A stretch of DNA of 64,000 nt from Paraburkholderia caribensis (GTDB lineage: Bacteria; Pseudomonadota; Gammaproteobacteria; Burkholderiales; Burkholderiaceae): contig NZ_CP026102.1 in the NCBI RefSeq assembly GCF_002902945.1, forward strand, positions 2,480,001 through 2,544,000. The letters run 5' to 3'. The translations under genes were made by a program, and so were the position numbers. A model generated the notes under the pieces. That model worked only from the letters and a program-made list of their open reading frames with translations. It had not been told where the DNA came from and ran no database searches. Position 1 is the first letter of the stretch; every line of letters begins with the position of its first letter. Shown here piece after piece: positions 26,574-36,940 of this stretch.

Positions 26574-28346
26574 TCAGGACAGCGTGTTCAGCAAAACGAT
26601 GAAGTTGCGCTTCGCACGATAGGTCTGACGCATCTCAGCCAGTTCAGCGGCAAACTGCGCGTGCTCGCCGAGTTTGGCCCGCAACGCGCCGATGGCCTGC
26701 ACGATTTCGAATGCTTCTCCATATTTTGCCGACACCGTACCTCTTTCAACAGTGCCATGTAGCAGATTCTGATAAACAACCAGAGCATCGCGCGGATGCG
26801 TCACGGCGCGCACGGCCGCCATCGGTTGAAAGATCTGGGTTGCGACGGGACCGCCTGTAAACGCATTCCATGCAGCCTCGTTGTCGCGCTCCTCAAGATG
26901 CATCTTGACCAGTTCGGTACGCGTCGTCGTGTCCCATACACTGCGCTTCGCTTTTCCCGACTCTTCTTTCTGGACGCAATCCCACATGTGTTCGAGCGCC
27001 CGTCGGCGCGTTTCGTCATGCGTGCCGGTTGTGCTCGCAACGTCCATCAGATCATGGAATGCGCGGGCGCTGATATGTGACACGAAACACCGCCACGCGT
27101 AAGCATCTGCCTTGTCGAACTCACCGCGACTCAGATACGCGTCGACGCAGAAGCTCAGCAGCGATCGATCGGGATTCTTTTTCGATGCTTCGATGCCTCG
27201 CTCTGCCCATGCGATGCCTTCATCCAGGCGGCCATGTTCCCGGCAGAGTCGGGCGATCGTCAAGAATCGATACGGGGTCGACAGGTCCTTTGATTCGATA
27301 CGAATCAGCGCGTCGATGTCGCCGTCGAACACTGCCAGGGCGGACATTGCGTGACTGACCTTCGAGCGGCGTCGGTCGGAGCCGTAGGCGTTGTCGCTGG
27401 AATCAGGCGCCGCAAGCGCGCTCCATTGCTCGTTGAGCAAGTCGCGATAGATCGGCAACCCCACATCGCCTAGCACATCGGCATAAGCCGGAAGCGCATC
27501 GCGAAACGTGCCCCACTTGCCCTCCGTCTGAAGGCGGAAAAGCCGCTCCGCGAGCTTGTCCGGATCGGGGCGGGTCCGTTCGCACGCTTCGAGGTGGATG
27601 CTCGCGAGTTCCTGGATGGCGGGCATCACATGGCCGTTCGAATCGTCCATTCGCTCCAGGCTGTTTTCAGACTCGACGATCGCGAGTTCGGCGAGTTCGA
27701 CGACGTCAGCCGCATGGGGTCCGTTGAGCCGCGCCCTCAGTACGTCGCACAACGAATACAGACCATCTGCATACTCGGCGACCTCCCGCCAGTCGTGCAC
27801 CACGCGCCTGACGCGCGTCGCCTGCCGCACGGCGGATCTCATGCCCGGCAAATCGCTCGCATGGCTTGCACGCGCGGCCAGCAGCAGCTTGTCGCGAAGC
27901 GCCACGTCACGCTCGACCGCTTCCATTAACCAGGTTCTAAGCGCTTCCGCATCCAGCGACGACACATATTCTTGAACCTGTTCCGCGTAGGTCTTTCGCT
28001 TCTTGCGCGGCTTTTTCGGTTGTGGCTCTTCTTCGGGCGGGAACACCTCCGCGCCGGAATTTTCCAGCCACGACAGCGCGACGGCGACCGCGTGCTTGCA
28101 AAATGCCGCCGCCCGGCTGACGGGACAATCACAGTGGCACGTCAGTGCGCCGTATCGAGTGGTCAGCTCGACGTTGTACGGTTCGGTGCCGCGCACGATA
28201 GCGCGCACGCTGCCGTCGCTCGCCTCGAGGCGCGATACCTTGCCGCCATGGAAATAGGCTTTGCCGCGTGCGAAGGTTTTCTCGTCGCTGCGCGACAGCA
28301 CCTCGGCCAAAGTGAGGACGTCTGCGAGGTTCGCGGATTGAGACAT
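26574..28346 (-). CDS. SWIM zinc-finger protein
   Basis: 590 residues. A SWIM finger lies near residues 60-90: LTCHCDCPVSRAAAFCKHAVA, the CxCx(n)CxH zinc pattern, thought to bind DNA or protein. It is followed by a Lys-rich linker (EEEPQPKKPRKKRK) and about 450 residues of helical repeats of TPR-like character. The start at 28346 was chosen since it gives a short N-terminus before the conserved fold; the longer frame crosses a non-conserved leader. Such proteins are often found alone; the function is unknown. The 186 bp upstream to the tRNA contain no gene. Confidence 0.8.
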   Translation of the reverse strand: MSQSANLADVLTLAEVLSRSDEKTFARGKAYFHGGKVSRLEASDGSVRAIVRGTEPYNVELTTRYGALTCHCDCPVSRAAAFCKHAVAVALSWLENSGAEVFPPEEEPQPKKPRKKRKTYAEQVQEYVSSLDAEALRTWLMEAVERDVALRDKLLLAARASHASDLPGMRSAVRQATRVRRVVHDWREVAEYADGLYSLCDVLRARLNGPHAADVVELAELAIVESENSLERMDDSNGHVMPAIQELASIHLEACERTRPDPDKLAERLFRLQTEGKWGTFRDALPAYADVLGDVGLPIYRDLLNEQWSALAAPDSSDNAYGSDRRRSKVSHAMSALAVFDGDIDALIRIESKDLSTPYRFLTIARLCREHGRLDEGIAWAERGIEASKKNPDRSLLSFCVDAYLSRGEFDKADAYAWRCFVSHISARAFHDLMDVASTTGTHDETRRRALEHMWDCVQKEESGKAKRSVWDTTTRTELVKMHLEERDNEAAWNAFTGGPVATQIFQPMAAVRAVTHPRDALVVYQNLLHGTVERGTVSAKYGEAFEIVQAIGALRAKLGEHAQFAAELAEMRQTYRAKRNFIVLLNTLS

Positions 28347-28532
28347 TGGAAAGCTCTTGAGCAAGGGCGAATTCAGGTAGGCGGACCCGTGATGCAAACC
28401 GTCAAGGGGATGACGGGAACCATGCCAGTCATGTTGCAATTCTGGTGGCAGCAGCATGAAGACGCAAGCTCGCGCCCGGCTTCCTGTCACGCAGGCGCAT
28501 GCCGCGACGAGCTTGAAAGGCTTAAGGAGATT

Positions 28533-28620
28533 TGGTGGGCCGGGTGGGAGTCGAACCCACGGTGTCCTTTCGGAGGCGGATTATGAGTCCGCTGCCTGCA
28601 ACCAGCACGGCGTCCGGCCC
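28533..28620 (-). tRNA. tRNA with CAU anticodon and a long variable arm (Met or Ile2, unresolved)
   Basis: An 88-nt tRNA on the minus strand with encoded CCA. Acceptor stem GGGCCGG/CCGGCCC, discriminator A, three-bp D stem GCC/GGC, anticodon stem GCGGA/TCCGC with loop CTCATAA (anticodon CAU), and T arm GTGGG-TTCGACT-CCCAC. Between anticodon and T stems there are 15 nt (CTCCGAAAGGACACC), enough for a small hairpin TCC-GAAA-GGA, which is a class II trait of Leu/Ser tRNAs and not expected for Met or Ile. Position 8 is A and position 14 is T, the reverse of the usual pair. E. coli has an Ile2 tRNA (CAU) near rpoD (established), which favours Ile2, but identity is not proven. Confidence 0.8.
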
Positions 28621-28656
28621 AACGATGCTTCGCAATGGAAGCTGGAGAAGACCAAC

Positions 28657-28683
28657 AAAAAGACCCGGTCTGAAGGCCGGGCC
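28657..28683 (-). terminator. Possible intrinsic terminator between rpoD and the tRNA
   Basis: On the minus strand a stem CCCGG/CCGGG with an 8-nt loop is followed by TCTTTTTG. The stem is short, so this is a weaker call than the hairpin directly after rpoD. Confidence 0.45.
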
Positions 28684-28712
28684 TGTCCGTCGATTGGCCG
28701 ACATACTACACG

Positions 28713-28764
28713 AAAACAGGGCTTCCGGGATCGCTTCGCTGAACAAAACGATCGGGAAGCCCTG
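28713..28764 (-). terminator. Intrinsic terminator of rpoD
   Basis: About 40 bp after the rpoD stop, the minus strand has CAGGGCTTCC-GATCG pairing with CGATC-GGAAGCCCTG through a loop of about 15 nt (one bulge), followed by TTTTC. It would end the rpsU-dnaG-rpoD transcript before the tRNA. Confidence 0.6.
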
Positions 28765-28802
28765 ACTGTCTACTGCGTATAAAGGCCAGCAAGCCGGCTC
28801 GA

Positions 28803-31199
<2,397 letters not shown>

Positions 31200-31288
31200 T
31201 GCAATCGCCTTATATCGCCTTTGCCTGGAGAAAAACAAAACCGCTGAAATCTTTTAATTATAGCATTCGGCCTTTCAGCGCTTCCCTT

Positions 31289-33175
31289 TCACTGCCCGCG
31301 CTGACGCTTCATGTCAGCGCACGTCCTGCTTAATTCCTGATACTCCAGCAACTCCTCCGGGGTGTGCCTCGACTGACGCGACAATTCATCCAGCCGCTCG
31401 CTATAAGCGTCGTAACGCATTTTCAGAATGGCCGCTTTCAATTCTTCCCCGGCGAGGCGCTCGTGTTCACGGCGCTCCTCGGCCACCGTCGCGTCTTCGG
31501 GATTCTTCAACAGCAGATCCCGAACGTTTTCATCATAGTCCAGAATTTCCCGGAAGATTTCCTCGAAGGTGGGGGCGTTAGCCCCGTTTCGCAACAGGTC
31601 CGACAGCAACTGGAACTCGGCCGTGTCGCCCAACCCGCGGGCATGCGTCGTCACCTCCTCGAACAGTTCGCCGTGCCGCGTGACTGTGAGCAGCGCCTGC
31701 TCTTCCTCCTCACCGAGCACCGCGACGATACGCGGGTGCATCACCAGATTGCGCAGCGCCCGCTGCTCGATCCCCGTCACGCTGCGCCGGTCCTTGCGGG
31801 CAGGCGCGCTGCGTGCTACTGCGGCGATCCGCGCGTCGACCTCGCATAACGCGGCCACTTCCTCGAACGGCACGTCGAGACGGTCGGCGAACATATGCAT
31901 GATCTGCGCGCGCAACGCGTTGGCGGGCAGCATCTGCAATAGCGGCTTGGCGTCGAACAGCGCCCGCGCGCGCCCTTCCGGCTGGTCCAGCTCCTTGCCC
32001 GCCAGCACTTCATTCAACAGGAACTGCGACAGCGGCATCGCGCGGCGCACCTGCTCCGCGAAGGCTTCCGTGCCGAATTCGCGGACGTAGCTGTCGGGAT
32101 CGTGCTCGGCCGGCAGAAACAGGAAGCGGATGGTGCGGTTGTCGGCGGCATGCGGCAGGCAGGCGTCGAGCGCGCGGCGGGCCGCGCGCCGTCCGGCCGA
32201 GTCGCCGTCGAAGCTGAACACCACGGTATCCGTCTGCCGCATCAGTTTCTGCACATGAATCGGCGTGCAGGCGGTGCCGAGCGTCGCAACCGCGTTCTCG
32301 AAACCCCACTGGGCCAGCGCAACCACGTCCATATACCCTTCGACGACCAGCACGTACCCCTGCTCGCGGATCGCAAGCCGCGCCTCGAACAGGCCGTACA
32401 GTTCGCTGCCTTTGTTAAATAAAGGCGTTTCGGGCGAATTCAAATACTTGGGCTCGCCGCCGTCCAGCACGCGTCCGCCAAAACCGATTACCTGGCCTTT
32501 CACGTTGCGGATCGGGAACATCACGCGTTCGCGGAAACGGTCGTAGCGGCGGTTCTGACCCTGCGCGTCGGACTTCTCGCTGACGATCACGAGACCCGCC
32601 TCGACGAGCGCGTCGTCCCGATAGTTGGGGAATGCCGTTTCGAGGTTCTGCCAGCCATCGGGCGCGTAGCCGAGGCCGAAGCGCTTGGCGATCTCGCCCG
32701 TCAGTCCGCGCTTTTTCAGGTACTGGATGGCGTTAGGCGCGCCGCGCAGTTGCGCCTTGTAGAAGTCGCTGGCCGTCGACATGAGGTCGGACAGCGCTGT
32801 CGTCACGGCCTTAGAGACGGCGGGCGCATAGCCTTCACCGCCTGGACCGCCGGCTCCCGCGCCGCCGCCACGCATCGGCGAAGGCTCTTGCGGCACGGTG
32901 AGCCCGACGGATTGGGCCAGTTCGTTGACGGCTTCCGGGAAGGAAAGCGCCGCATGCTCCATCAAAAACCCGATGGCCGTGCCGTGCGCGCCACAGCCGA
33001 AACAATGATAGAACTGCTTAGTCGGACTAACGGTGAACGAAGGGCTCTTCTCGTTATGGAACGGGCAGAGTCCCATGAAGTTCGCGCCGCCTTTTTTCAG
33101 CTGCACATACCGGCCCACCACGTCGACGATATCGACGCGGTTCAGCAGGTCTTGCAGAAAGGAATGCGGGATCAC
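31289..33175 (-). CDS. dnaG: DNA primase
   Basis: 628 residues. The CHC2 zinc-binding domain has C37, H40, C58 and C61; the TOPRIM core carries EGYMDVVALAQWG and the SFDGDSAGRRA metal site; the C-terminal helicase-interacting region follows. It makes RNA primers for the replisome. The start is GTG 33175, since MIPHSFLQDLLNRVDIVDVV matches the family N-terminus and no ATG is available. It lies between yqeY and rpoD, as in other members of the operon. Confidence 0.97.
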   Translation of the reverse strand: MIPHSFLQDLLNRVDIVDVVGRYVQLKKGGANFMGLCPFHNEKSPSFTVSPTKQFYHCFGCGAHGTAIGFLMEHAALSFPEAVNELAQSVGLTVPQEPSPMRGGGAGAGGPGGEGYAPAVSKAVTTALSDLMSTASDFYKAQLRGAPNAIQYLKKRGLTGEIAKRFGLGYAPDGWQNLETAFPNYRDDALVEAGLVIVSEKSDAQGQNRRYDRFRERVMFPIRNVKGQVIGFGGRVLDGGEPKYLNSPETPLFNKGSELYGLFEARLAIREQGYVLVVEGYMDVVALAQWGFENAVATLGTACTPIHVQKLMRQTDTVVFSFDGDSAGRRAARRALDACLPHAADNRTIRFLFLPAEHDPDSYVREFGTEAFAEQVRRAMPLSQFLLNEVLAGKELDQPEGRARALFDAKPLLQMLPANALRAQIMHMFADRLDVPFEEVAALCEVDARIAAVARSAPARKDRRSVTGIEQRALRNLVMHPRIVAVLGEEEEQALLTVTRHGELFEEVTTHARGLGDTAEFQLLSDLLRNGANAPTFEEIFREILDYDENVRDLLLKNPEDATVAEERREHERLAGEELKAAILKMRYDAYSERLDELSRQSRHTPEELLEYQELSRTCADMKRQRGQ

Positions 33176-33279
33176 AATGCAGACGCGGCCTTAAAAAGAA
33201 TGAGGCAAGGGTGCGCAACGCACCCGGCCATGCGCGCCGCGCCGGAACGGGGCGCACATGGCGGAAAACGACACCGGGC

Positions 33280-33726
33280 TTACTTCGACAGCGCGGCCTT
33301 GACCTGCGCGGACACGGCCGTCATGTCGGCCTTGCCGGCGAGCTTCGGCTTGAGCACGCCCATCACCTTGCCCATGTCCTGCGGGCCGGTGGCGCCGACC
33401 TGCGCGACGGCCGCCTGCACTTCGGCTGCCACTTCCGCGTCCGACAGCTGCGCGGGCATGTAGGCGCTCAACACGTCCAGCTCGGCCTTTTCCTTGTCGA
33501 CGAGATCGGTGCGGCCGGCCGTTTCGAACTGGGCGATCGAGTCCTTGCGCTGCTTGATCATCTTGTCGACGACGGCTGTCACGGCGGCGTCATCCAGTTC
33601 CACGCGATCGTCGACCTCACGCTGCTTGATGGCAGCAAGCAGCAGACGGATCGTGCCGAGACGCTCGGTTTCGCGCGCGCGCATCGCTGCTTTCATGTCG
33701 TCGTTGATTCGGACTTTGAGACTCAT
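33280..33726 (-). CDS. GatB/YqeY-domain protein
   Basis: 148 residues, the YqeY family: helical, related to the tail of the amidotransferase subunit GatB and thought to act near tRNA, though the role is not established. Recognisable segments are RINDDMKAAMRARETERLGTI, the YMPAQLSDAEV motif and TGPQDMGKVMGVLKPKLAGKAD (in parts). It sits between rpsU and dnaG, its usual place in betaproteobacteria. About 100 bp separate it from dnaG. Confidence 0.93.
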   Translation of the reverse strand: MSLKVRINDDMKAAMRARETERLGTIRLLLAAIKQREVDDRVELDDAAVTAVVDKMIKQRKDSIAQFETAGRTDLVDKEKAELDVLSAYMPAQLSDAEVAAEVQAAVAQVGATGPQDMGKVMGVLKPKLAGKADMTAVSAQVKAALSK

Positions 33727-33783
33727 CGTTCACCTGAATGCGTGGAGGGTTTGAAATACGGGTGAAGACGCGGCGTAGAGCGC

Positions 33784-33817
33784 AAAAACCCGCTTGGGAT
33801 CGTTCCTCAAGCGGGTT
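33784..33817 (-). terminator. Intrinsic terminator or attenuator between rpsU and yqeY
   Basis: The minus strand has a perfect 10-bp stem AACCCGCTTG/CAAGCGGGTT, an 11-nt loop, and TTTTT directly after. It lies in the 291-bp gap 33727-34017, which holds no gene that I can support, and would let rpsU be expressed more than the downstream replication and transcription genes. Confidence 0.82.
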
Positions 33818-34017
33818 AGTGCCAAATACGCGGTGAACCGTGCACCTGGATACGGCCTTGCGGAGCGTGGACCGAAGTGGCCTTTCGCGCCTTGCGGCGT
33901 GAGCGGCCTCTTTCGCGGCCAGTTACCGCAAGCGCCGGCATGCTCCCGCGCCGTCACCTCATGTGAGCCGCCGCTTTCGCTCAAGAGACCGGGCGAGCAC
34001 CGCGACTTCACTTTGAA

Positions 34018-34230
34018 TCAGTAAAACTTCTTGGGCAGTTGCTGGCTGCGCAGGCGCTTGAAATGGCGCTTCACTGCAGCTGCTTTCTTTCGCTTGCGCT
34101 CGGATGTCGGCTTCTCGTAAAACTCGCGCGCACGAAGTTCGGTCAACAGCCCGTTCTTTTCTATCGTGCGCTTGAAGCGGCGCATCGCGACTTCAAAAGG
34201 CTCGTTTTCTTTTAAGCGGATCGTCGTCAT
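34018..34230 (-). CDS. rpsU: 30S ribosomal protein S21
   Basis: 70 residues, highly basic, and matching S21 from end to end: opening TTIRLKENEPFEVAMRRFKR, the EFYEKPTSERKRKKAAA core, and ending LPKKFY. S21 helps the small subunit find initiation sites. It is the first gene of the macromolecular synthesis operon; an extended -10 promoter lies about 30 bp upstream and an intrinsic terminator about 200 bp downstream. Confidence 0.98.
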   Translation of the reverse strand: MTTIRLKENEPFEVAMRRFKRTIEKNGLLTELRAREFYEKPTSERKRKKAAAVKRHFKRLRSQQLPKKFY

Positions 34231-34262
34231 TTTTCAATAACGGAGCTTGGCCAAGATTGGAA

Positions 34263-34271
34263 AGTATAGCA
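34263..34271 (-). promoter_or_regulatory. Extended -10 promoter of rpsU
   Basis: TGC-TATACT on the minus strand. No good -35 is found at 17 bp; a TTGACA lies farther up, in the loop of a palindrome at 34286-34314, at 28 bp, which is too far. Confidence 0.5.
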
Positions 34272-34285
34272 GTTGTTTCCCACAA

Positions 34286-34334
34286 TCACATAAGGGTGTC
34301 AAGCCCTTATGTGACGGGCGTTTGCGCCCGTTTT
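34286..34334. terminator. Two adjacent hairpins between the flavoprotein gene and rpsU
   Basis: An 11-bp perfect inverted repeat TCACATAAGGG (34286-34296) and its complement (34304-34314), loop of 7 nt, is followed at once by a 7-bp stem ACGGGCG-TTTG-CGCCCGT (34314-34331) and TTTT on the plus strand. They follow the stop of the minus-strand flavoprotein gene (34341), so one of them probably ends that transcript; they also sit just upstream of the rpsU promoter and might affect it. Confidence 0.5.
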
Positions 34335-34340
34335 CACGGG

Positions 34341-35558
34341 CTACCGGGCAGCCGCGAATTCCGCCGCTGCCTGCCCGGCCGCCACACCCGACGCCCACGC
34401 CCACTGGAAGTTGTAGCCGCCTAGCCAGCCCGTCACATCGACGGCCTCGCCGATGAAATACAGCCCCGGCACGCGCGCGCTCATCATCGTCGCCGACGAC
34501 AGCTCGCGCGTATCGACGCCGCCGCGCGTCACCTCGGCCTTCTTGTAGCCTTCCGTGCCGTTCGGCGTGAGCGTCCAGCGCGACAGCGCCTCGCCGACCC
34601 GGCGCAGCGACTTGTCGGGCAGATCGGCGAGCCGCGCGTCGGCGGGTACGCCGTGGGTCTGCAGCCAGACATGCGCGAGGCGCGCGGGCACCCATTCGGC
34701 GAGCAGAGTGCCGATCTGGCGCTTCGTCGCGGTTTTGGCCTCCAGCAACGCGGCGATGGCATCCTGCTCGGGCAGCAGATTGACGTGCACCGGCTCGCCA
34801 GGCTGCCAGTAGCTGGAGATCTGCAGCACGCCCGGGCCCGACAACCCGCGATGCGTCAGCAGCAGATCTTCGACGAACTCGCCGCCCGTTTTCTTCGCGC
34901 CCGTCGCCAGATGCACTTCCAGCGACACGCCCGACAGCTCCGAAAACGGCTGCCAGTCGGCGGGAGCGAACGTCAGCGGGACGAGCGCCGGGCGCGTGTC
35001 GATCAGCTTGTGTCCGAACTGCTTCGCGATCCGGTAGCCGAAATCGGTTGCGCCGATTTTCGGAATCGACAGACCGCCCGTCGCGATCACCAGCGCGCGG
35101 GCGCGAATCGGGCCGGAGCGCGTGTCGAGCGTGAAGCCGTCGGAATCGGCGTGGCGCACCTGCTCGACGGCGAGCGGCCGGCGCCACGCGATATTGCCCG
35201 CGTCGCATTCGCTCTTGAGCACGTCGATGACGGCGTCGCTCGACTGGTCGCAGAAGAGTTGCCCTTTGTGCTTCTCGTGCCACGTTACCCGGTACTGCTT
35301 GAGCAGCGCCATGAAATCGCGCGGCGTGTAGCGCGCCAGCGCCGAACGGCAGAAATGCGGATTCGCCGACAGATAATTGTTCGGACCGGCGTACAGATTC
35401 GTGAAGTTGCAGCGGCCGCCGCCCGAGATGCGGATTTTCTCGGCGAGCCGCGCCGCGTGGTCGATCAGCACCACGCGCCGGCCGAGCTGCCCCGCCACCG
35501 ATGCGCACATCATGCCCGCCGCGCCCGCGCCGATTACGGCGATATCGAAGGATTCCAT
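34341..35558 (-). CDS. FAD-dependent oxidoreductase, HI0933/BaiN family
   Basis: 405 residues. It begins with the dinucleotide-binding loop VIGAGAAGMMCASVAGQLGRR, then the family-specific KIRISGGGRCNFTN, followed by a middle domain and the closing GLYFIGEAVDVTGWLGGYNFQWAWASG, where the FAD is bound. Members are flavoproteins of poorly known substrate; a bile-acid 7-dehydroxylation reductase belongs to the group. ATG 35558 starts just before the Rossmann motif; a longer frame upstream is a shadow of tsaD. It is divergent from tsaD (123-bp gap). Confidence 0.9.
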   Translation of the reverse strand: MESFDIAVIGAGAAGMMCASVAGQLGRRVVLIDHAARLAEKIRISGGGRCNFTNLYAGPNNYLSANPHFCRSALARYTPRDFMALLKQYRVTWHEKHKGQLFCDQSSDAVIDVLKSECDAGNIAWRRPLAVEQVRHADSDGFTLDTRSGPIRARALVIATGGLSIPKIGATDFGYRIAKQFGHKLIDTRPALVPLTFAPADWQPFSELSGVSLEVHLATGAKKTGGEFVEDLLLTHRGLSGPGVLQISSYWQPGEPVHVNLLPEQDAIAALLEAKTATKRQIGTLLAEWVPARLAHVWLQTHGVPADARLADLPDKSLRRVGEALSRWTLTPNGTEGYKKAEVTRGGVDTRELSSATMMSARVPGLYFIGEAVDVTGWLGGYNFQWAWASGVAAGQAAAEFAAAR

Positions 35559-35681
35559 GGGGCTGCATTGTAACCGCCACGCCGGGCGCGCCCGGCGGCG
35601 CGGTGCCTGCGCTGCTATACTTTCAGGTTCCTTTTTTGATGTTTCGGGCGGTACTTCAGGCGCCCGATCGACGGTCGAATC

Positions 35682-36707
35682 ATGCTCGTTCTCGGCATAG
35701 AAAGCTCCTGCGACGAAACTGGTCTCGCGCTCTACGACACGGAGCGCGGGCTGCTCGCGCATGCGCTCCATTCGCAGATCGCGATGCATCGCGAATATGG
35801 CGGCGTGGTGCCGGAACTGGCTTCGCGCGACCATATCCGGCGGGCGCTGCCGCTGCTCGAAGAGGTGCTTGAGCGCTCGGGTGCCGCGCGCGGCGACATC
35901 GACGCGATCGCCTACACGCAGGGCCCGGGGCTCGCGGGCGCGCTGCTGGTCGGCGCGAGTATCGCCAATTCGCTGGCGATGGCGTGGAACAAGCCGACTA
36001 TCGGCATTCATCATCTGGAAGGCCATTTGCTGTCGCCGTTGCTCGTCGACGAGCCGCCGCCGTTTCCGTTCGTCGCGTTGCTGGTGTCGGGCGGACATAC
36101 GCAACTGATGCGGGTGACGGACGTGGGCGTCTATGAGACTCTGGGCGAGACCCTCGACGATGCAGCCGGTGAAGCCTTCGACAAGACCGCGAAGCTGTTG
36201 GGGCTCGGGTATCCTGGCGGGCCGGAGGTGTCGCGGCTGGCGGAGTTCGGCACGCCCGGGGCTGTCGTGCTGCCGCGTCCGATGCTGCATTCCGGCGATC
36301 TGGATTTCAGTTTCAGCGGGCTGAAGACGGCTGTGCTGACGCATGTGAAGAAGCTTGGCAGCAACGTGTGCGAGCAGGCCAAGGCTGATCTGGCGCGTGG
36401 TTTTGTCGACGCGGCCGTCGATGTGCTGGCTGCCAAATCGCTCGCGGCGCTGAAGAAGACCAGGCTAAAACGGCTTGTCGTGGCGGGGGGTGTCGGTGCG
36501 AACCGGCAGTTGCGTGAGGCGCTCTCGGCAGCCGCGAAGATGCGCGGGTTTCATGTGCATTATCCGGATCTTTCGCTGTGCACTGATAACGGCGCGATGA
36601 TTGCGCTTGCCGGCGCGCTGCGGTTGGAGCGCTGGCCCGCGCAGGCTGGGAATGACTATGCTTTTACCGTGAAGCCACGGTGGGATCTGGATTCTCTGGC
36701 GAGGTGA
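35682..36707 (+). CDS. tsaD: tRNA threonylcarbamoyladenosine transferase TsaD
   Basis: 341 residues, the Kae1/Gcp/YgjD family. It opens LVLGIESSCDETGLALYD, carries the metal-binding HHLEGHLLSPL segment and the ATPase-fold loops VSGGHTQL and LVVAGGVGANRQLRE. With TsaB and TsaE it transfers the threonylcarbamoyl group to A37 of tRNAs that read ANN codons. It lies beside the rpsU-dnaG-rpoD operon as in E. coli. Its stop faces the long palindromic repeat that separates it from folE2. Confidence 0.97.
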   Translation: MLVLGIESSCDETGLALYDTERGLLAHALHSQIAMHREYGGVVPELASRDHIRRALPLLEEVLERSGAARGDIDAIAYTQGPGLAGALLVGASIANSLAMAWNKPTIGIHHLEGHLLSPLLVDEPPPFPFVALLVSGGHTQLMRVTDVGVYETLGETLDDAAGEAFDKTAKLLGLGYPGGPEVSRLAEFGTPGAVVLPRPMLHSGDLDFSFSGLKTAVLTHVKKLGSNVCEQAKADLARGFVDAAVDVLAAKSLAALKKTRLKRLVVAGGVGANRQLREALSAAAKMRGFHVHYPDLSLCTDNGAMIALAGALRLERWPAQAGNDYAFTVKPRWDLDSLAR

Positions 36708-36754
36708 GGTTTTTTTGTCTGCCAGGGGCATTCGGTGGGACCCTCGCGGGGGGC

Positions 36755-36940
36755 GTTGCCGTTCGGTGTTGTTGGCTTTTGCGCTGGCATCCGTGCTTTG
36801 TTATCGCGCTTCACGCGTTGCCGTTCGGTGTTTTTGGGCTCTGCGCTGGCATCCGCGATTCGTTAGCTTGCTTCACGCGTTGCCGCTCGGTGTTTTTGGC
36901 CTTTGCGCTGGCATCCGCAATTCGTTAGCGTGCTTCAAGC
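36755..36940. repeat. 62-bp tandem repeat, three copies
   Basis: Units begin at 36755, 36817 and 36879, each opening GTTGCCG(T/C)TCGGTG and containing GCGCTGGCATCCG; a fourth period begins at 36941 but turns into the hairpin arm of the larger element. Similar but irregular units in inverted orientation lie at about 37540-37683 (GCGGATGCCAGCG). No unique spacers, so not a CRISPR array. Confidence 0.85.

Noticed and set aside
28533..28620. Selenocysteine tRNA
   Set aside because: A long variable arm suggested it, but the anticodon is CAU, not UCA, and the acceptor and T stems are 7 and 5 bp.
33730..34011. A 93-codon ORF between rpsU and yqeY
   Set aside because: It runs through a clear intrinsic terminator and has no recognisable domain.
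34286..34314. A -35 TTGACA of the rpsU promoter in the palindrome loop
   Set aside because: It is 28 bp from the TATACT, too far for a sigma-70 pair.
34234..35580. A 448-codon minus-strand ORF over the flavoprotein gene
   Set aside because: It is the same DNA read in another frame; the HI0933-family product is in the other frame with all motifs.
36755..36940. CRISPR array
   Set aside because: The 62-bp units follow each other with no unique spacers, and no cas genes are present.
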